This document shows positions 1 through 6,328 of a stretch of DNA of 8,111 nt, one piece after another. The DNA is taken from positions 1 through 8,111 of the forward strand of contig JAENIZ010000050.1 in NCBI GenBank assembly GCA_016844485.1. Direction: 5' to 3'. Both the position numbers and the translations under genes were made by a program. Origin of the DNA: Gammaproteobacteria bacterium. Lineage in GTDB: Bacteria; Pseudomonadota; Gammaproteobacteria; Eutrophobiales; Eutrophobiaceae. Numbering within the stretch: the stretch's first letter is position 1; each line of letters starts with the position of its first letter. Below the pieces are notes generated by a model. That model saw only the letters and a program-made list of their open reading frames with translations. It was not told where the DNA came from and searched no databases.

Positions 1-94
1 GTACCAGAGTACGCAGGTTATGTTTTGCTGTTGTCTCGGCGCAAGCAAGACCTGTGAATGATGCCCCCACAATTATCAAGTCATATTCTTTCAT
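1..94 (-). CDS. FAD-dependent oxidoreductase, N-terminal fragment (partial)
   Basis: Read on the minus strand, an ATG at 94-92 opens a frame that runs off the left edge after 31 codons. It begins MKEYDLIIVGASFTGLACAE. This is the classic start of a Rossmann FAD/NAD(P)-binding protein: a short beta strand (DLIIVG), then a dinucleotide-binding turn, then a small-residue helix. The turn reads G-A-S-F-T-G, so the usual second glycine of GxGxxG is a serine. I recall this variant from geranylgeranyl-reductase-like flavoproteins, but 31 residues cannot settle the subfamily or substrate. No clear Shine-Dalgarno precedes the ATG. The strong terminator at 176-230 separates it from the pdsO unit, so it probably has its own promoter within 95-175, although no convincing one is visible. 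Confidence 0.72.
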   Translation of the reverse strand, partial: MKEYDLIIVGASFTGLACAETTAKHNLRTLV

Positions 95-175
95 AATGTG
101 TCAGAAGAATGATGAATTGCGTATCACAATGGCTGTAATGGTCGTAGTGGCTGATATTTTTGACATGGCCGCGCC

Positions 176-230
176 AAAAAGATGTCCTGGACCGAAGACA
201 AATGATAAATCACTTGTCCTCGGCCAGGAC
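176..230 (-). terminator. Rho-independent terminator with a long 21-bp stem
   Basis: On the minus strand, bases 230 to 184 fold into a hairpin. A 7-bp lower stem (GTCCTGG with CCAGGAC) is followed by one bulged base and a 14-bp upper stem (CCGAGGACAAGTGA with TCATTTGTCTTCGG), closed by a TTTA loop. Three bases later comes TTTTT (complement of 176-180). Two positions pair only as G-U in minus-strand RNA and would be A-C mismatches in plus-strand RNA, so the structure fits leftward transcription. It lies about 75 bases past the stop of the 305-697 gene and before the oxidoreductase. The stem is unusually long for a simple terminator. Confidence 0.75.
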
Positions 231-304
231 GATGCGGCAAATATCAAGGCTGGCACGGTAAGACGATTGACAGATCAGGTTTGCCCAAGGCCAGGGTTTT
301 ACCT

Positions 305-697
305 TCATTTTGACCTCGAGTGTGTTGATACGAATCGTCCTAAGGAGGAGTGTGCAAGAATTGCCTTGATGTGGATATAGGCCCATTCTCCTATATGCCA
401 CATGCCGCAGAGGGGGAGGTTAATCATGAGAAACAAAACGGACAGTTTCTTAAATGCCGCATACATATAACGGGTCAGGCCCATCAATAGTAATATGTCA
501 TGCAGGAGATTCCCCGGATGTAATCCTGATACTGTGTCTAATCTGGCCGCTTCATCCAGGGTATGTGCCTCTGCATAATTTGAAAACAATATGACAACCA
601 GGCCTAATAAAAGCGCGATAAGGAGACCACTGATAATACCGGCGATAATGCATTGTAATGTGCTGGTTAATACAGAAGCCGGTTTTTGGATATTCAT
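305..697 (-). CDS. Small membrane protein of unknown function, in operon with pdsO
   Basis: A 130-residue protein that I do not recognise. The ATG at 697 begins MNIQKPASVLTSTLQ. A long hydrophobic, glycine-containing segment at about residues 14-39 is a confident membrane helix. A second hydrophobic stretch at about 85-107 (around LSVLFLMINLPLCGMWHIGE) is probably another. The section between them (about 40-84) is polar and contains HTLDEAARLD and HPGNLLHD. The tail is short and basic (ending THSRSK). There is no sortase TLxTC motif and no sorting signal, so it is neither the missing sortase nor its target. It starts 27 bases after the pdsO stop on the same strand and is followed by a strong terminator, so co-transcription with pdsO is likely. 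The Shine-Dalgarno is weak (AAAG only), which suggests translation coupled to pdsO. Confidence 0.68.
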   Translation of the reverse strand: MNIQKPASVLTSTLQCIIAGIISGLLIALLLGLVVILFSNYAEAHTLDEAARLDTVSGLHPGNLLHDILLLMGLTRYMYAAFKKLSVLFLMINLPLCGMWHIGEWAYIHIKAILAHSSLGRFVSTHSRSK

Positions 698-724
698 CTT
701 TATTATCTTTGCGCTATCAGCGTT

Positions 725-1435
725 TTAAACTTCTGTATCCAGTGTGAGATGAATATCTACACGGCGATCGAATACATACCCTTCATAATCTCTTTCACTG
801 GCGCGGGACCGTGATTCTCCATAAACGTGTTTCTGAATCCGATCAGCAGGTAATCCGGCTTTTATCAGTTCTGTCTGTACTGTTTTGGCGCGGGATTCAC
901 TCAATGTCATGTTGTATTCGGGTTTCCCCCGATGATCCGCATGCGCTTCAAGTTGTACTTTAATTTGAGGGAGTTCGCGAATGAGGGCCACCAGGTCCTG
1001 AAGATGTGGGTAGAGTACGGGATCTATATCTGCCTTGTCCGTTCGAAAAAAGACTGAGAAAGAAACGCCTACACTGAGTTCTTTAAGCGCAGCCTGCTTG
1101 TCCTCCAGTTTGACCTTATGCAGGGTTTGGGCATATTCTGATTGAGCGTTTGCAAATTCATTTTGCAAAAAAGCGAGTTCAATGGTCTTATCTTGCAGTT
1201 GTTTTTCAAGATCTACTATGGTGCTATCTCTTTCAGCACTGTGATTGCCGAACAGAGTGCCACCAGCAGCGCCTATCACGGCACCGGGAGGACCGGCGAT
1301 CAATCCACCTATCAGGGCGCCAATACCGAACCCCATAGTTTCCTTATGCGATGTGGTTGATGTGTTTTCCGCTGCCATGATTAACGGTGCATACAGCTCC
1401 AGTAAGATCAACAAAATTGTGCAGAATCTATTCAT
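725..1435 (-). CDS. pdsO: PdsO-like OmpA-family protein of the proteobacterial dedicated sortase system
   Basis: A 236-residue envelope protein. In order: a signal peptide (1-20, cleavage likely after LIMA); a glycine-zipper segment (about 34-63, rich in GxxxG spacing and able to insert in a membrane); a polar coiled coil (about 68-118); and a C-terminal OmpA-type peptidoglycan-binding domain (about 122-232). In the OmpA domain, Asp167 (in AHADHRG) and Arg182 (in LSESRA) stand 15 residues apart, as do the Asp and Arg that bind diaminopimelate in OmpA homologues. DRRVDI matches the usual NRRVEI strand. This architecture and length fit the PdsO family (proteobacterial sortase system OmpA family protein), and the adjacent PdsR/PdsS pair strengthens the call. 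Its role in sortase function is not known in detail. The start is supported by AGAGGA at 1449-1444, eight bases upstream. It is divergent from pdsR. Confidence 0.82.
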   Translation of the reverse strand: MNRFCTILLILLELYAPLIMAAENTSTTSHKETMGFGIGALIGGLIAGPPGAVIGAAGGTLFGNHSAERDSTIVDLEKQLQDKTIELAFLQNEFANAQSEYAQTLHKVKLEDKQAALKELSVGVSFSVFFRTDKADIDPVLYPHLQDLVALIRELPQIKVQLEAHADHRGKPEYNMTLSESRAKTVQTELIKAGLPADRIQKHVYGESRSRASERDYEGYVFDRRVDIHLTLDTEV

Positions 1436-1521
1436 TTTATTTTTCCTCTATTAATGGGCTTGAATAAATGTGTTATTTGACGGTGTTTATTTAAGCACCT
1501 GAACATGGTTTTTATCAGTTG

Positions 1522-1566
1522 AAAATATGGAAATGTGCGGATGAATTGTGGCAAAAATATGGAAAT
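1522..1566. repeat. 13-bp direct repeat with 32-bp period, candidate PdsR operator
   Basis: AAAATATGGAAAT occurs at 1522-1534 and again, identical, at 1554-1566. The start-to-start distance is 32 bp, about three turns of DNA, so both copies would face the same side of the helix. They lie in the intergenic region between divergent pdsO and pdsR. The second copy is centred roughly 53 bases before the likely pdsR transcription start, a usual place for an activator of the OmpR/PhoB type. That the repeats bind PdsR is inference. Confidence 0.5.
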
Positions 1567-1597
1567 TTATTACGGCAGTAACAAATCAGCATGAGAT

Positions 1598-1606
1598 TGG
1601 TATACA
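1598..1606 (+). promoter_or_regulatory. Extended -10 promoter for pdsRS
   Basis: TGGTATACA at 1598-1606 fits an extended -10 element (TGn followed by a TATAAT-like hexamer). A weak -35, GTAACA at 1578-1583, lies 17 bases upstream. Transcription would start near 1613, giving a leader of about 28 bases before the ATG at 1641. A weak -35 with repeats just upstream is typical of an activator-dependent promoter. Confidence 0.4.
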
Positions 1607-1628
1607 TTAGCGGGTAAAAATGGGTGTT

Positions 1629-1633
1629 GAGGA
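1629..1633 (+). promoter_or_regulatory. Shine-Dalgarno deciding the pdsR start
   Basis: GAGGA at 1629-1633 stands seven bases before the ATG at 1641. The in-frame ATG at 1620 has no such site, and the extra seven residues it would add (MGVEDNL) do not belong to the receiver fold. The start at 1641 is therefore preferred. Confidence 0.7.
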
Positions 1634-1640
1634 TAATTTA

Positions 1641-2333
1641 ATGAGTAAACATATTGCCCTGGTTGAGGATGAGCCGGCTATTCGGGATAACTACGCAGAC
1701 GCCTTGCGCAAACAGGGTTATGACGTGGCTGCTTATGCGAATCGACATGATGCCATGAAACGATTCAGGGTTCGTCTGCCGGATTTGATCCTGATTGATA
1801 TCGGGTTAGGAGATGAACCGGAAGGCGGGTTTGATATGTGCAGGGAATTACGTAGTTTGTCACCAACCTTGCCAATTATCTTTCTTACAGCACATGACTC
1901 GGATTTTGATGCTATCTCCGGTCTTCGCCTTGGCGCGGATGATTATCTGACCAAGGATATTACCATGCCACAGTTATTTGCACGTATTGCAGCTTTATTT
2001 CGACGATTGGAGGCCTTGCGTGCACCTGTAAATCAAAATACAAGACTTACACAAGGTGACTTGATGATTGATACAAATCGCCTGCTGGTTGAATGGAAAG
2101 GGGAAAAGATCGATCTCACACTCACGGAATTCTGGATTGTCTATTCACTGGCACATATCCCCGGTTATGTGAAGAATCGTGAACACTTAATGAATGACGC
2201 AAAGATTTTTGTTGATGAAGGTACTATAACATCTCATGTCAAACGCATACGTAAAAAATTCAAGGCAATCGATCCTGTTTTCGATTGTATTGAAACAATG
2301 TACGGAATGGGTTATCGCTGGAATATTGGCTGA
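1641..2333 (+). CDS. pdsR: OmpR/PhoB-type response regulator of the dedicated sortase system (PdsR)
   Basis: A 230-residue response regulator. The receiver domain (about 3-125) has the acidic pocket Glu9-Asp10 (VEDEP), the phosphoacceptor Asp53 (LILIDIG), Thr83 (FLTAH), Tyr102 and Lys105 (DDYLTKD). Lys105 is followed by Asp rather than the usual Pro. The C-terminal winged-helix DNA-binding domain (about 137-230) shows LTLTEFWIV, the recognition-helix region TITSHVKRIRKKF, and the terminal hairpin MYGMGYRW. The length and the partner kinase match the family 'proteobacterial dedicated sortase system response regulator'. It should be phosphorylated by the downstream kinase and bind DNA as a dimer at direct repeats; the pair at 1522-1566 is the obvious candidate. 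The pdsS start follows 14 bases after the stop, so the two form one operon. Confidence 0.87.
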   Translation: MSKHIALVEDEPAIRDNYADALRKQGYDVAAYANRHDAMKRFRVRLPDLILIDIGLGDEPEGGFDMCRELRSLSPTLPIIFLTAHDSDFDAISGLRLGADDYLTKDITMPQLFARIAALFRRLEALRAPVNQNTRLTQGDLMIDTNRLLVEWKGEKIDLTLTEFWIVYSLAHIPGYVKNREHLMNDAKIFVDEGTITSHVKRIRKKFKAIDPVFDCIETMYGMGYRWNIG

Positions 2334-2347
2334 AAATATGATTTACG

Positions 2348-4459
2348 ATGAAGCATTCAAAGAAATCTGAAGGCGCACGTTTTAGATTTACGATTCGCGT
2401 AAAGTTGTTTATATTGTCTCTTGCTATATTGAGCATCCCGTATATTGGCTATGAATATATGCGGGAACTGGAGCGGTACCTGCGAGGTAGTCTGGAGAAT
2501 TCCCTGGTTGACGCGGCGCGCGCCATAGCCGCACCCATGCATGAGAGTTACAGATTATTTCCATATGTTCAATCAGAACCTGAGCACACATTATTCATCC
2601 ACAGTTTAAACTATCCAATTCAGATTGATGGTTATACAGAGGACTGGATTAATTATATAGATTGGTCCGATACATATCATTCGTCCTCCGGCACCAATGA
2701 AGTAAATGCACCTTCTACGCTCTCATATAAATTGATATTGGGCAGATATGACCAATATCTTTATGCATTATTGCAGGTGCAGGATGATCGCGTTATATAT
2801 CATCAACCGACCAGTGAACAGATAGTTGACAGTGATTATATTGAGATCATTCTTGGTGATAATTATGCTGTAATGCAGCGCTATTTTTTTACACCTTCCG
2901 CCCAGGGCAGGTTTAATCCCATACAAATTGAGAAAATTTCTGATGACTGGGAAGAGAAGGAATATATTCGTTATATTACAAATATTGCTGCAGAATGGCA
3001 GCAGACAGATAAAGGCTATAATCTCGAATTATCTCTGCCTCTTCATATGATTGATGAGAGGATGGGATTTGTTGTCGGTGACGTAGACAATGAAGAAGAC
3101 AGATCTGTACAACAAAGAATCGGCACTGCGGGGACAGATACGGAAAATCACCCCGGCAGATTACTGAAACCTTCAAATCAAATCGAACAATTAATCAAAC
3201 GGCTTGATACCACTGAAGGCCGTAGGATCTGGGTATTGGATAGTCAGGGACAGGTGCTTGCGAGCAGTGGAAGTCTTAAACGTGAATCATCCCAACATCC
3301 CCTGAATATTTTTTATACTTTAATTCTCCCTTCGATATCAGAGCGTTTCCAGGATGATCTTGCCGGCGCCTCGAGACTTCAGGGCCTTGAAATTATGGCC
3401 GCACTCGGGGGGAAAACGGAATCACGCTGGCGCTTGTCACCCGATCAAAAGGCAGTGATAGTTTCTGCAGCAACACCCGTCTGGATAACAGATGAGGTCA
3501 GAGGGGCAGTTGTTGTAGAAGAAACAACAAATAATATCCAGATGCTTCAACGACATGCCATGGTCAGTCTCTTCAATAAAACGCTCATTATATTTATTGG
3601 AATTACCCTGTTATTGCTTTTATTCGCAACGCGCCTGTCAATCAGATTGCATCGTTTGAGTAATGAAGCATCGAATGCTATTGACGATTACGGGCGGGTC
3701 ACCGGGACCATGTCTGTGAGCGGGGCCAGTGATGAAATAGGTGATCTATCGAGAAATTATGCAGCGATGCTCGACAGACTCAAACAGTATAATAACTACC
3801 TGGAAAGTCTGGCGGGCAGGTTATCACATGAACTCCGCACACCAATGGCCGTAGTACAATCTTCTCTGGATAATCTGCAAACAGAAATTCGGGATAAGGA
3901 CAAACAATATCTGGAGAGGGCGCAGCAAGGCATTCAGCGATTAAATTTGTTGATAACACGTCTCAGTGAATCAGCCAGGCTGGAGCAGGCCTTAAAATCA
4001 GCTGAAATCGAAACAATTGATTTGTGTAAATTATTGACCCACTGTGTTGAAGGGTATCAACTTGCGTATAAATCGGCCAGATTTAATCTTGACGTGCCAC
4101 AAAAGACAGTTGTTCAAAGTATATCGGCCGATCTATATCTGCAAATGCTCGATAAGATTATTGCAAATGCAGTTGATTTCAGTGACCAGACAGAACCGGT
4201 CAATATTAAATTATCCGAAAGCAACGAATCCATTAAACTGGATATCATCAATTATGGTTCAATTCTGTCAGGAGAAATGGAGGGGCAATTATTCAACTCC
4301 ATGGTATCCGTACGGGATAAAAACAAAAGTAATGATCCACATCTCGGTTTAGGCCTTTATATTGCCAGAACGATCGCGGAATATCATGGTGGATATATCA
4401 AGGCATATAATCTGACTGGAAGAAAGGGTGTCTGTTTCAGCCTTGTCTTTCCAAGGTAA
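2348..4459 (+). CDS. pdsS: Membrane sensor histidine kinase of the dedicated sortase system (PdsS)
   Basis: A 703-residue kinase, matching my recollection of the length of the 'proteobacterial dedicated sortase system histidine kinase' family. A basic N-terminus leads into membrane helix 1 (about 18-34). A large periplasmic region (about 35-410) follows. Its first half (about 85-250: IQIDGYTEDW, LYALLQVQDD, DYIEIILGD, YNLELSLPL, GFVVGDVDNEED) resembles family 9 carbohydrate-binding-like modules. Its second half (about 290-395, RRIWVLDSQGQVLAS) resembles a Cache/PAS-type sensor. Helix 2 is at about 412-428, then HAMP (about 429-482). The DHp domain carries the phosphorylated His494 (SHELRTP). 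The ATPase domain has the N-box Asn607 (IIANAVDFS) and the G2 box (HLGLGLYIA, 665-673). The G1 box is weak: NYGS (635-638) stands where DxGxG is expected. The Shine-Dalgarno before the ATG is poor, which suggests coupling to pdsR. The gene ends five bases from the convergent DUF3365 gene. Confidence 0.86.
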   Translation: MKHSKKSEGARFRFTIRVKLFILSLAILSIPYIGYEYMRELERYLRGSLENSLVDAARAIAAPMHESYRLFPYVQSEPEHTLFIHSLNYPIQIDGYTEDWINYIDWSDTYHSSSGTNEVNAPSTLSYKLILGRYDQYLYALLQVQDDRVIYHQPTSEQIVDSDYIEIILGDNYAVMQRYFFTPSAQGRFNPIQIEKISDDWEEKEYIRYITNIAAEWQQTDKGYNLELSLPLHMIDERMGFVVGDVDNEEDRSVQQRIGTAGTDTENHPGRLLKPSNQIEQLIKRLDTTEGRRIWVLDSQGQVLASSGSLKRESSQHPLNIFYTLILPSISERFQDDLAGASRLQGLEIMAALGGKTESRWRLSPDQKAVIVSAATPVWITDEVRGAVVVEETTNNIQMLQRHAMVSLFNKTLIIFIGITLLLLLFATRLSIRLHRLSNEASNAIDDYGRVTGTMSVSGASDEIGDLSRNYAAMLDRLKQYNNYLESLAGRLSHELRTPMAVVQSSLDNLQTEIRDKDKQYLERAQQGIQRLNLLITRLSESARLEQALKSAEIETIDLCKLLTHCVEGYQLAYKSARFNLDVPQKTVVQSISADLYLQMLDKIIANAVDFSDQTEPVNIKLSESNESIKLDIINYGSILSGEMEGQLFNSMVSVRDKNKSNDPHLGLGLYIARTIAEYHGGYIKAYNLTGRKGVCFSLVFPR

Positions 4460-4464
4460 TTATT

Positions 4465-5109
4465 TCATTCCCGGTATTCCGGCAAAGTGTATTGTTCATC
4501 TGATCGTGCTGGTTCAGAAATATAGTTTTTTGTTTCCTTTTTTTCCACAACATAGGCGCCATGAATATCACCTGATTTAAAATCTCCAGCCTGATGATCC
4601 GGGTAGAGTTTATCAAGTTTTAACGCAATATTTTCAGGGACGGTACTTCCATGACAAGCCAAACACAATTCCTCTGCAGCGATTGCCTTGAGGTACCTGA
4701 ATTCACTCTGATTCGCGATTTCGGTCATTTTAACATAGGACAACTGGACAATTGACCAGCCTGCGGATTTTTTCTTTTCAAAGTCTTTCAATATCTTCTC
4801 CTCGAATTGATCAGGAGTATTATTTTTATTAATAGGATTAAGGCTGATGCGCCGGATACTCCAGCCATGTTTTGATATTTCAACCGCTTTTTCAGGCGCA
4901 GTAATCGTGCATACTCTCATGGCATTTTCAGGGTTATTTTCCTGGGCAGCCTTTGCATATTCTGATTGAAGTTGCCCGGAAAATATGCGGATCAACTCCT
5001 TGCTTTTTTCAGCAAGTTCCTGGAGTTCATCAGCAGCTACGGCAGTTGGCAATAACATGGTTAGAAACAACAGAAAACCGGAACGTAATAACGTCTTTCT
5101 CTTGCACAT
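4465..5109 (-). CDS. Periplasmic DUF3365 (Tll0287-like) haem c protein
   Basis: A 214-residue exported protein. The signal peptide is clear: a basic start (MCKRKTLLRS), a hydrophobic core, and likely cleavage after TAVA (residue 25). The mature part carries the DUF3365 signature: Cys67 in VCTITAPEKA, then GWSIRRISLNPIN and NTPDQFEEKIL, then a haem c attachment motif Cys149-Leu-Ala-Cys152-His153, then the closing GDIHGAYVVE (180-189). The family is named for cyanobacterial Tll0287, a haem c protein with a PAS-like fold. Proposed roles are redox or gas sensing and electron transfer, so the precise function here is unknown. The frame stays open to 5292, but that extension has no domain and overlaps the upstream gene, so the ATG directly before the signal peptide is preferred. 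Its Shine-Dalgarno is weak. It is the last gene of the leftward three-gene run. Confidence 0.83.
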   Translation of the reverse strand: MCKRKTLLRSGFLLFLTMLLPTAVAADELQELAEKSKELIRIFSGQLQSEYAKAAQENNPENAMRVCTITAPEKAVEISKHGWSIRRISLNPINKNNTPDQFEEKILKDFEKKKSAGWSIVQLSYVKMTEIANQSEFRYLKAIAAEELCLACHGSTVPENIALKLDKLYPDHQAGDFKSGDIHGAYVVEKKETKNYISEPARSDEQYTLPEYRE

Positions 5110-5143
5110 CAATATAAATAATTTATTTGTTCCTGGAAATGGA

Positions 5144-5485
5144 TTATTCGGGCAAGCATCCGAGACAACGGCCAAAAGTCGCAGATGCAGGTTCGATAAC
5201 AAGCCTGTTACCGGCATCGTCTGCATTTCCACCCGGGAGACTGAAGGGTAATGTAGCAATGAATATAGCAGTCCCCACAATTGTGCCGGCAAGGAATAGT
5301 GGCCGGTAAATCAGACCGTCAATGATCATCTGTTCTGCAGTTGGCTGCTGCTCATGGGCCGAGTAAGACTGTTCATTAGTGTCTGTTGCTGTAACAGTCA
5401 CAGGTACAGATAGCGCCAGGGCAAATATGAGATATTGAGATAATCGCACAGTATAACTAATAGCTATTAATTGCAGTGATGTCAA
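5144..5485 (-). CDS. Small exported or membrane protein with an RPL-LPFS-GGN-PA-TF motif pattern
   Basis: A protein of 101-113 residues, depending on the start. After a signal-like hydrophobic segment (FALALSVPVTVTA) comes a polar linker and then a conserved-looking block: IYRPLFLAGTIVGTAIF, ATLPFSLPGGN, LVIEPASATFGR. I recall this pattern (RPL, hydrophobic GT-rich helix, LPFS, GGN, PA, TF) from small uncharacterised gammaproteobacterial proteins; the function is unknown. One membrane helix is likely in the GT-rich part. No ATG is available. The TTG at 5485 coincides with a TTGACA that looks like a -35 box, so the GTG at 5449 may be the real start; it gives a normal short basic signal peptide (RLSQYLIF). 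The gene lies between the 5511-6185 gene and the haem protein on the same strand, with gaps of about 25-61 and 34 bases, so it is probably co-transcribed. Confidence 0.68.
   Translation of the reverse strand: MTSLQLIAISYTVRLSQYLIFALALSVPVTVTATDTNEQSYSAHEQQPTAEQMIIDGLIYRPLFLAGTIVGTAIFIATLPFSLPGGNADDAGNRLVIEPASATFGRCLGCLPE
5457..5485 (-). promoter_or_regulatory. Possible internal promoter ahead of the small exported protein
   Basis: On the minus strand, TTGACA (5485-5480) matches the -35 consensus exactly. TATTAG (5462-5457) follows after 17 bases and is a fair -10. Transcription would begin near 5450, at or next to the GTG at 5449. If this promoter is real, the GTG would start an almost leaderless message and the TTG at 5485 would not be translated. 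Confidence 0.3.
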
Positions 5486-5510
5486 TTACCAGGGCACAGA
5501 TTATTGTTGC

Positions 5511-6185
5511 CTATTTCCAGGAAGAAGCAGCCTGCTCGGCAGCAACGTTATCCGGCCTTGCAATCAGGCCGTATTGATTTATTGCAACTGTGTAGCGCGC
5601 ATTATCCTGCATGGGAAGATATGTTGCACTACCGTAGTAGGCATCAACCCAGGGGAGCCAGGCATGATATCGTCTGGCGAGAGACCAGATATCAAGTCCG
5701 TCATGTGTCGCAAGCATATAGATAGTCCGTGGTTCGTTACGCTCTAACGCAAGATCCTGATAACGCCCGCTTATCCGTTCCAGACGGTATAGTGAATTCA
5801 ATCCCAGCAGCTGCACCGGTGGCTCCCATCTCAATATTCTGGCATCGAGTTGCCATTCATCACCATCGAGCTGATATTGCTCAACCTTATCTTGCCGTTT
5901 GAGCACAACATTGTAGCGTTGGGGGCCAAGTAGCCTGAAGGTCAGTACAGCGATGGTCTGTTCATGAGTAAGTCGTTGATAGGTATACAGATTTAGTGCA
6001 ACAGCCAGGGATAACATTCCAAGGCAAAACAAACAGAGTCCAACAGCCCCGGCCAATCCTGCGGAAAATATACGCCGTTGCCGGATTCTGTTGATCGACA
6101 GGAAGATGAACAGCATTCCCAGCAGTGCTATCAGGAGCACAGGGATACTGATTTGGAACTCCAGTTCAAGAAGTCTTTGCAGCAT
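5511..6185 (-). CDS. Membrane-anchored protein of unknown function, two N-terminal helices
   Basis: A 224-residue protein from the ATG at 6185 (MLQRLLELEF). A TTG at 6209 would add eight residues; neither start has a good Shine-Dalgarno, and ATG is preferred. Two membrane helices lie at about residues 11-32 and 42-66, joined by a basic loop (RIRQRR), which by the positive-inside rule puts that loop in the cytoplasm and the rest outside. The remaining 155 or so residues are beta-like and aromatic-rich (FRLLGPQRYNVVLKRQ, DEWQLDARILRWEPP, YRLERISGRYQD, WLPWVDAYYGSATYLPM). Similar proteins are, as I recall, sometimes labelled 'cation/multidrug efflux pump', but two helices cannot make such a pump and that name should not be carried over. 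It is first in the leftward run with the small exported protein and the haem c protein, which suggests an envelope role. Confidence 0.75.
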   Translation of the reverse strand: MLQRLLELEFQISIPVLLIALLGMLFIFLSINRIRQRRIFSAGLAGAVGLCLFCLGMLSLAVALNLYTYQRLTHEQTIAVLTFRLLGPQRYNVVLKRQDKVEQYQLDGDEWQLDARILRWEPPVQLLGLNSLYRLERISGRYQDLALERNEPRTIYMLATHDGLDIWSLARRYHAWLPWVDAYYGSATYLPMQDNARYTVAINQYGLIARPDNVAAEQAASSWK

Positions 6186-6247
6186 CTTTGCAAATGAATG
6201 GTGCTTCAAATATGCATATTGTTTTAAGTATCCTATTCAGGATGCAA

Positions 6248-6257
6248 GTTATATAAT
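6248..6257. promoter_or_regulatory. Overlapping divergent -10 elements
   Basis: In the gap between the divergent genes starting at 6185 and 6329, TATAAT at 6252-6257 is a perfect plus-strand -10, and TATAAC (complement of 6248-6253) is a good minus-strand -10. Neither has a good -35. The plus-strand element would give a leader of about 65 bases. A short perfect hairpin (ATCCT/AGGAT, 6229-6242) lies next to them on the minus-strand leader side. Confidence 0.3.
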
Positions 6258-6328
6258 TATCACGGATTACAGCCATTTATAAGAAGCAGATATAGCATTC
6301 TATTCCTGCCCGAACGGGATAATACGTC

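Noticed and set aside
54..380. Plus-strand open frame of 108 codons
   Set aside because: It runs through the oxidoreductase start and the terminator hairpin on the opposite strand, has no domain-like pattern and no ribosome site.
210..401. Minus-strand open frame of 63 codons overlapping the small membrane protein
   Set aside because: It overlaps the 305-697 gene in another frame and part of the terminator stem, and shows no coherent protein features.
305..697. Idea that the small membrane protein is the missing sortase or its target
   Set aside because: It has no TLxTC catalytic motif or sortase barrel, and no LPxTG-like sorting signal.
712..722. Small hairpin (CGCT/AGCG) between pdsO and the next gene
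   Set aside because: A 4-bp stem with a 3-base loop is expected by chance, and no T-run follows.
1482..1499. Imperfect palindrome GGTG...CACC in the pdsO-pdsR gap
   Set aside because: Only 4-bp arms around a 10-base AT-rich centre; the phased direct repeats nearby are a stronger regulatory candidate.
4441..4482. Possible bidirectional terminator between pdsS and the haem gene (CCTTG/CAAGG and CCGG/CCGG pairs)
   Set aside because: The stems are only 4-5 bp, overlap coding ends and lack a proper T-run, so they are too weak to call.
5110..5292. N-terminal extension of the haem c protein frame
   Set aside because: It would bury the signal peptide 61 residues inside the protein and overlap most of the small exported protein gene. 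The internal ATG at 5109 gives a normal exported protein.
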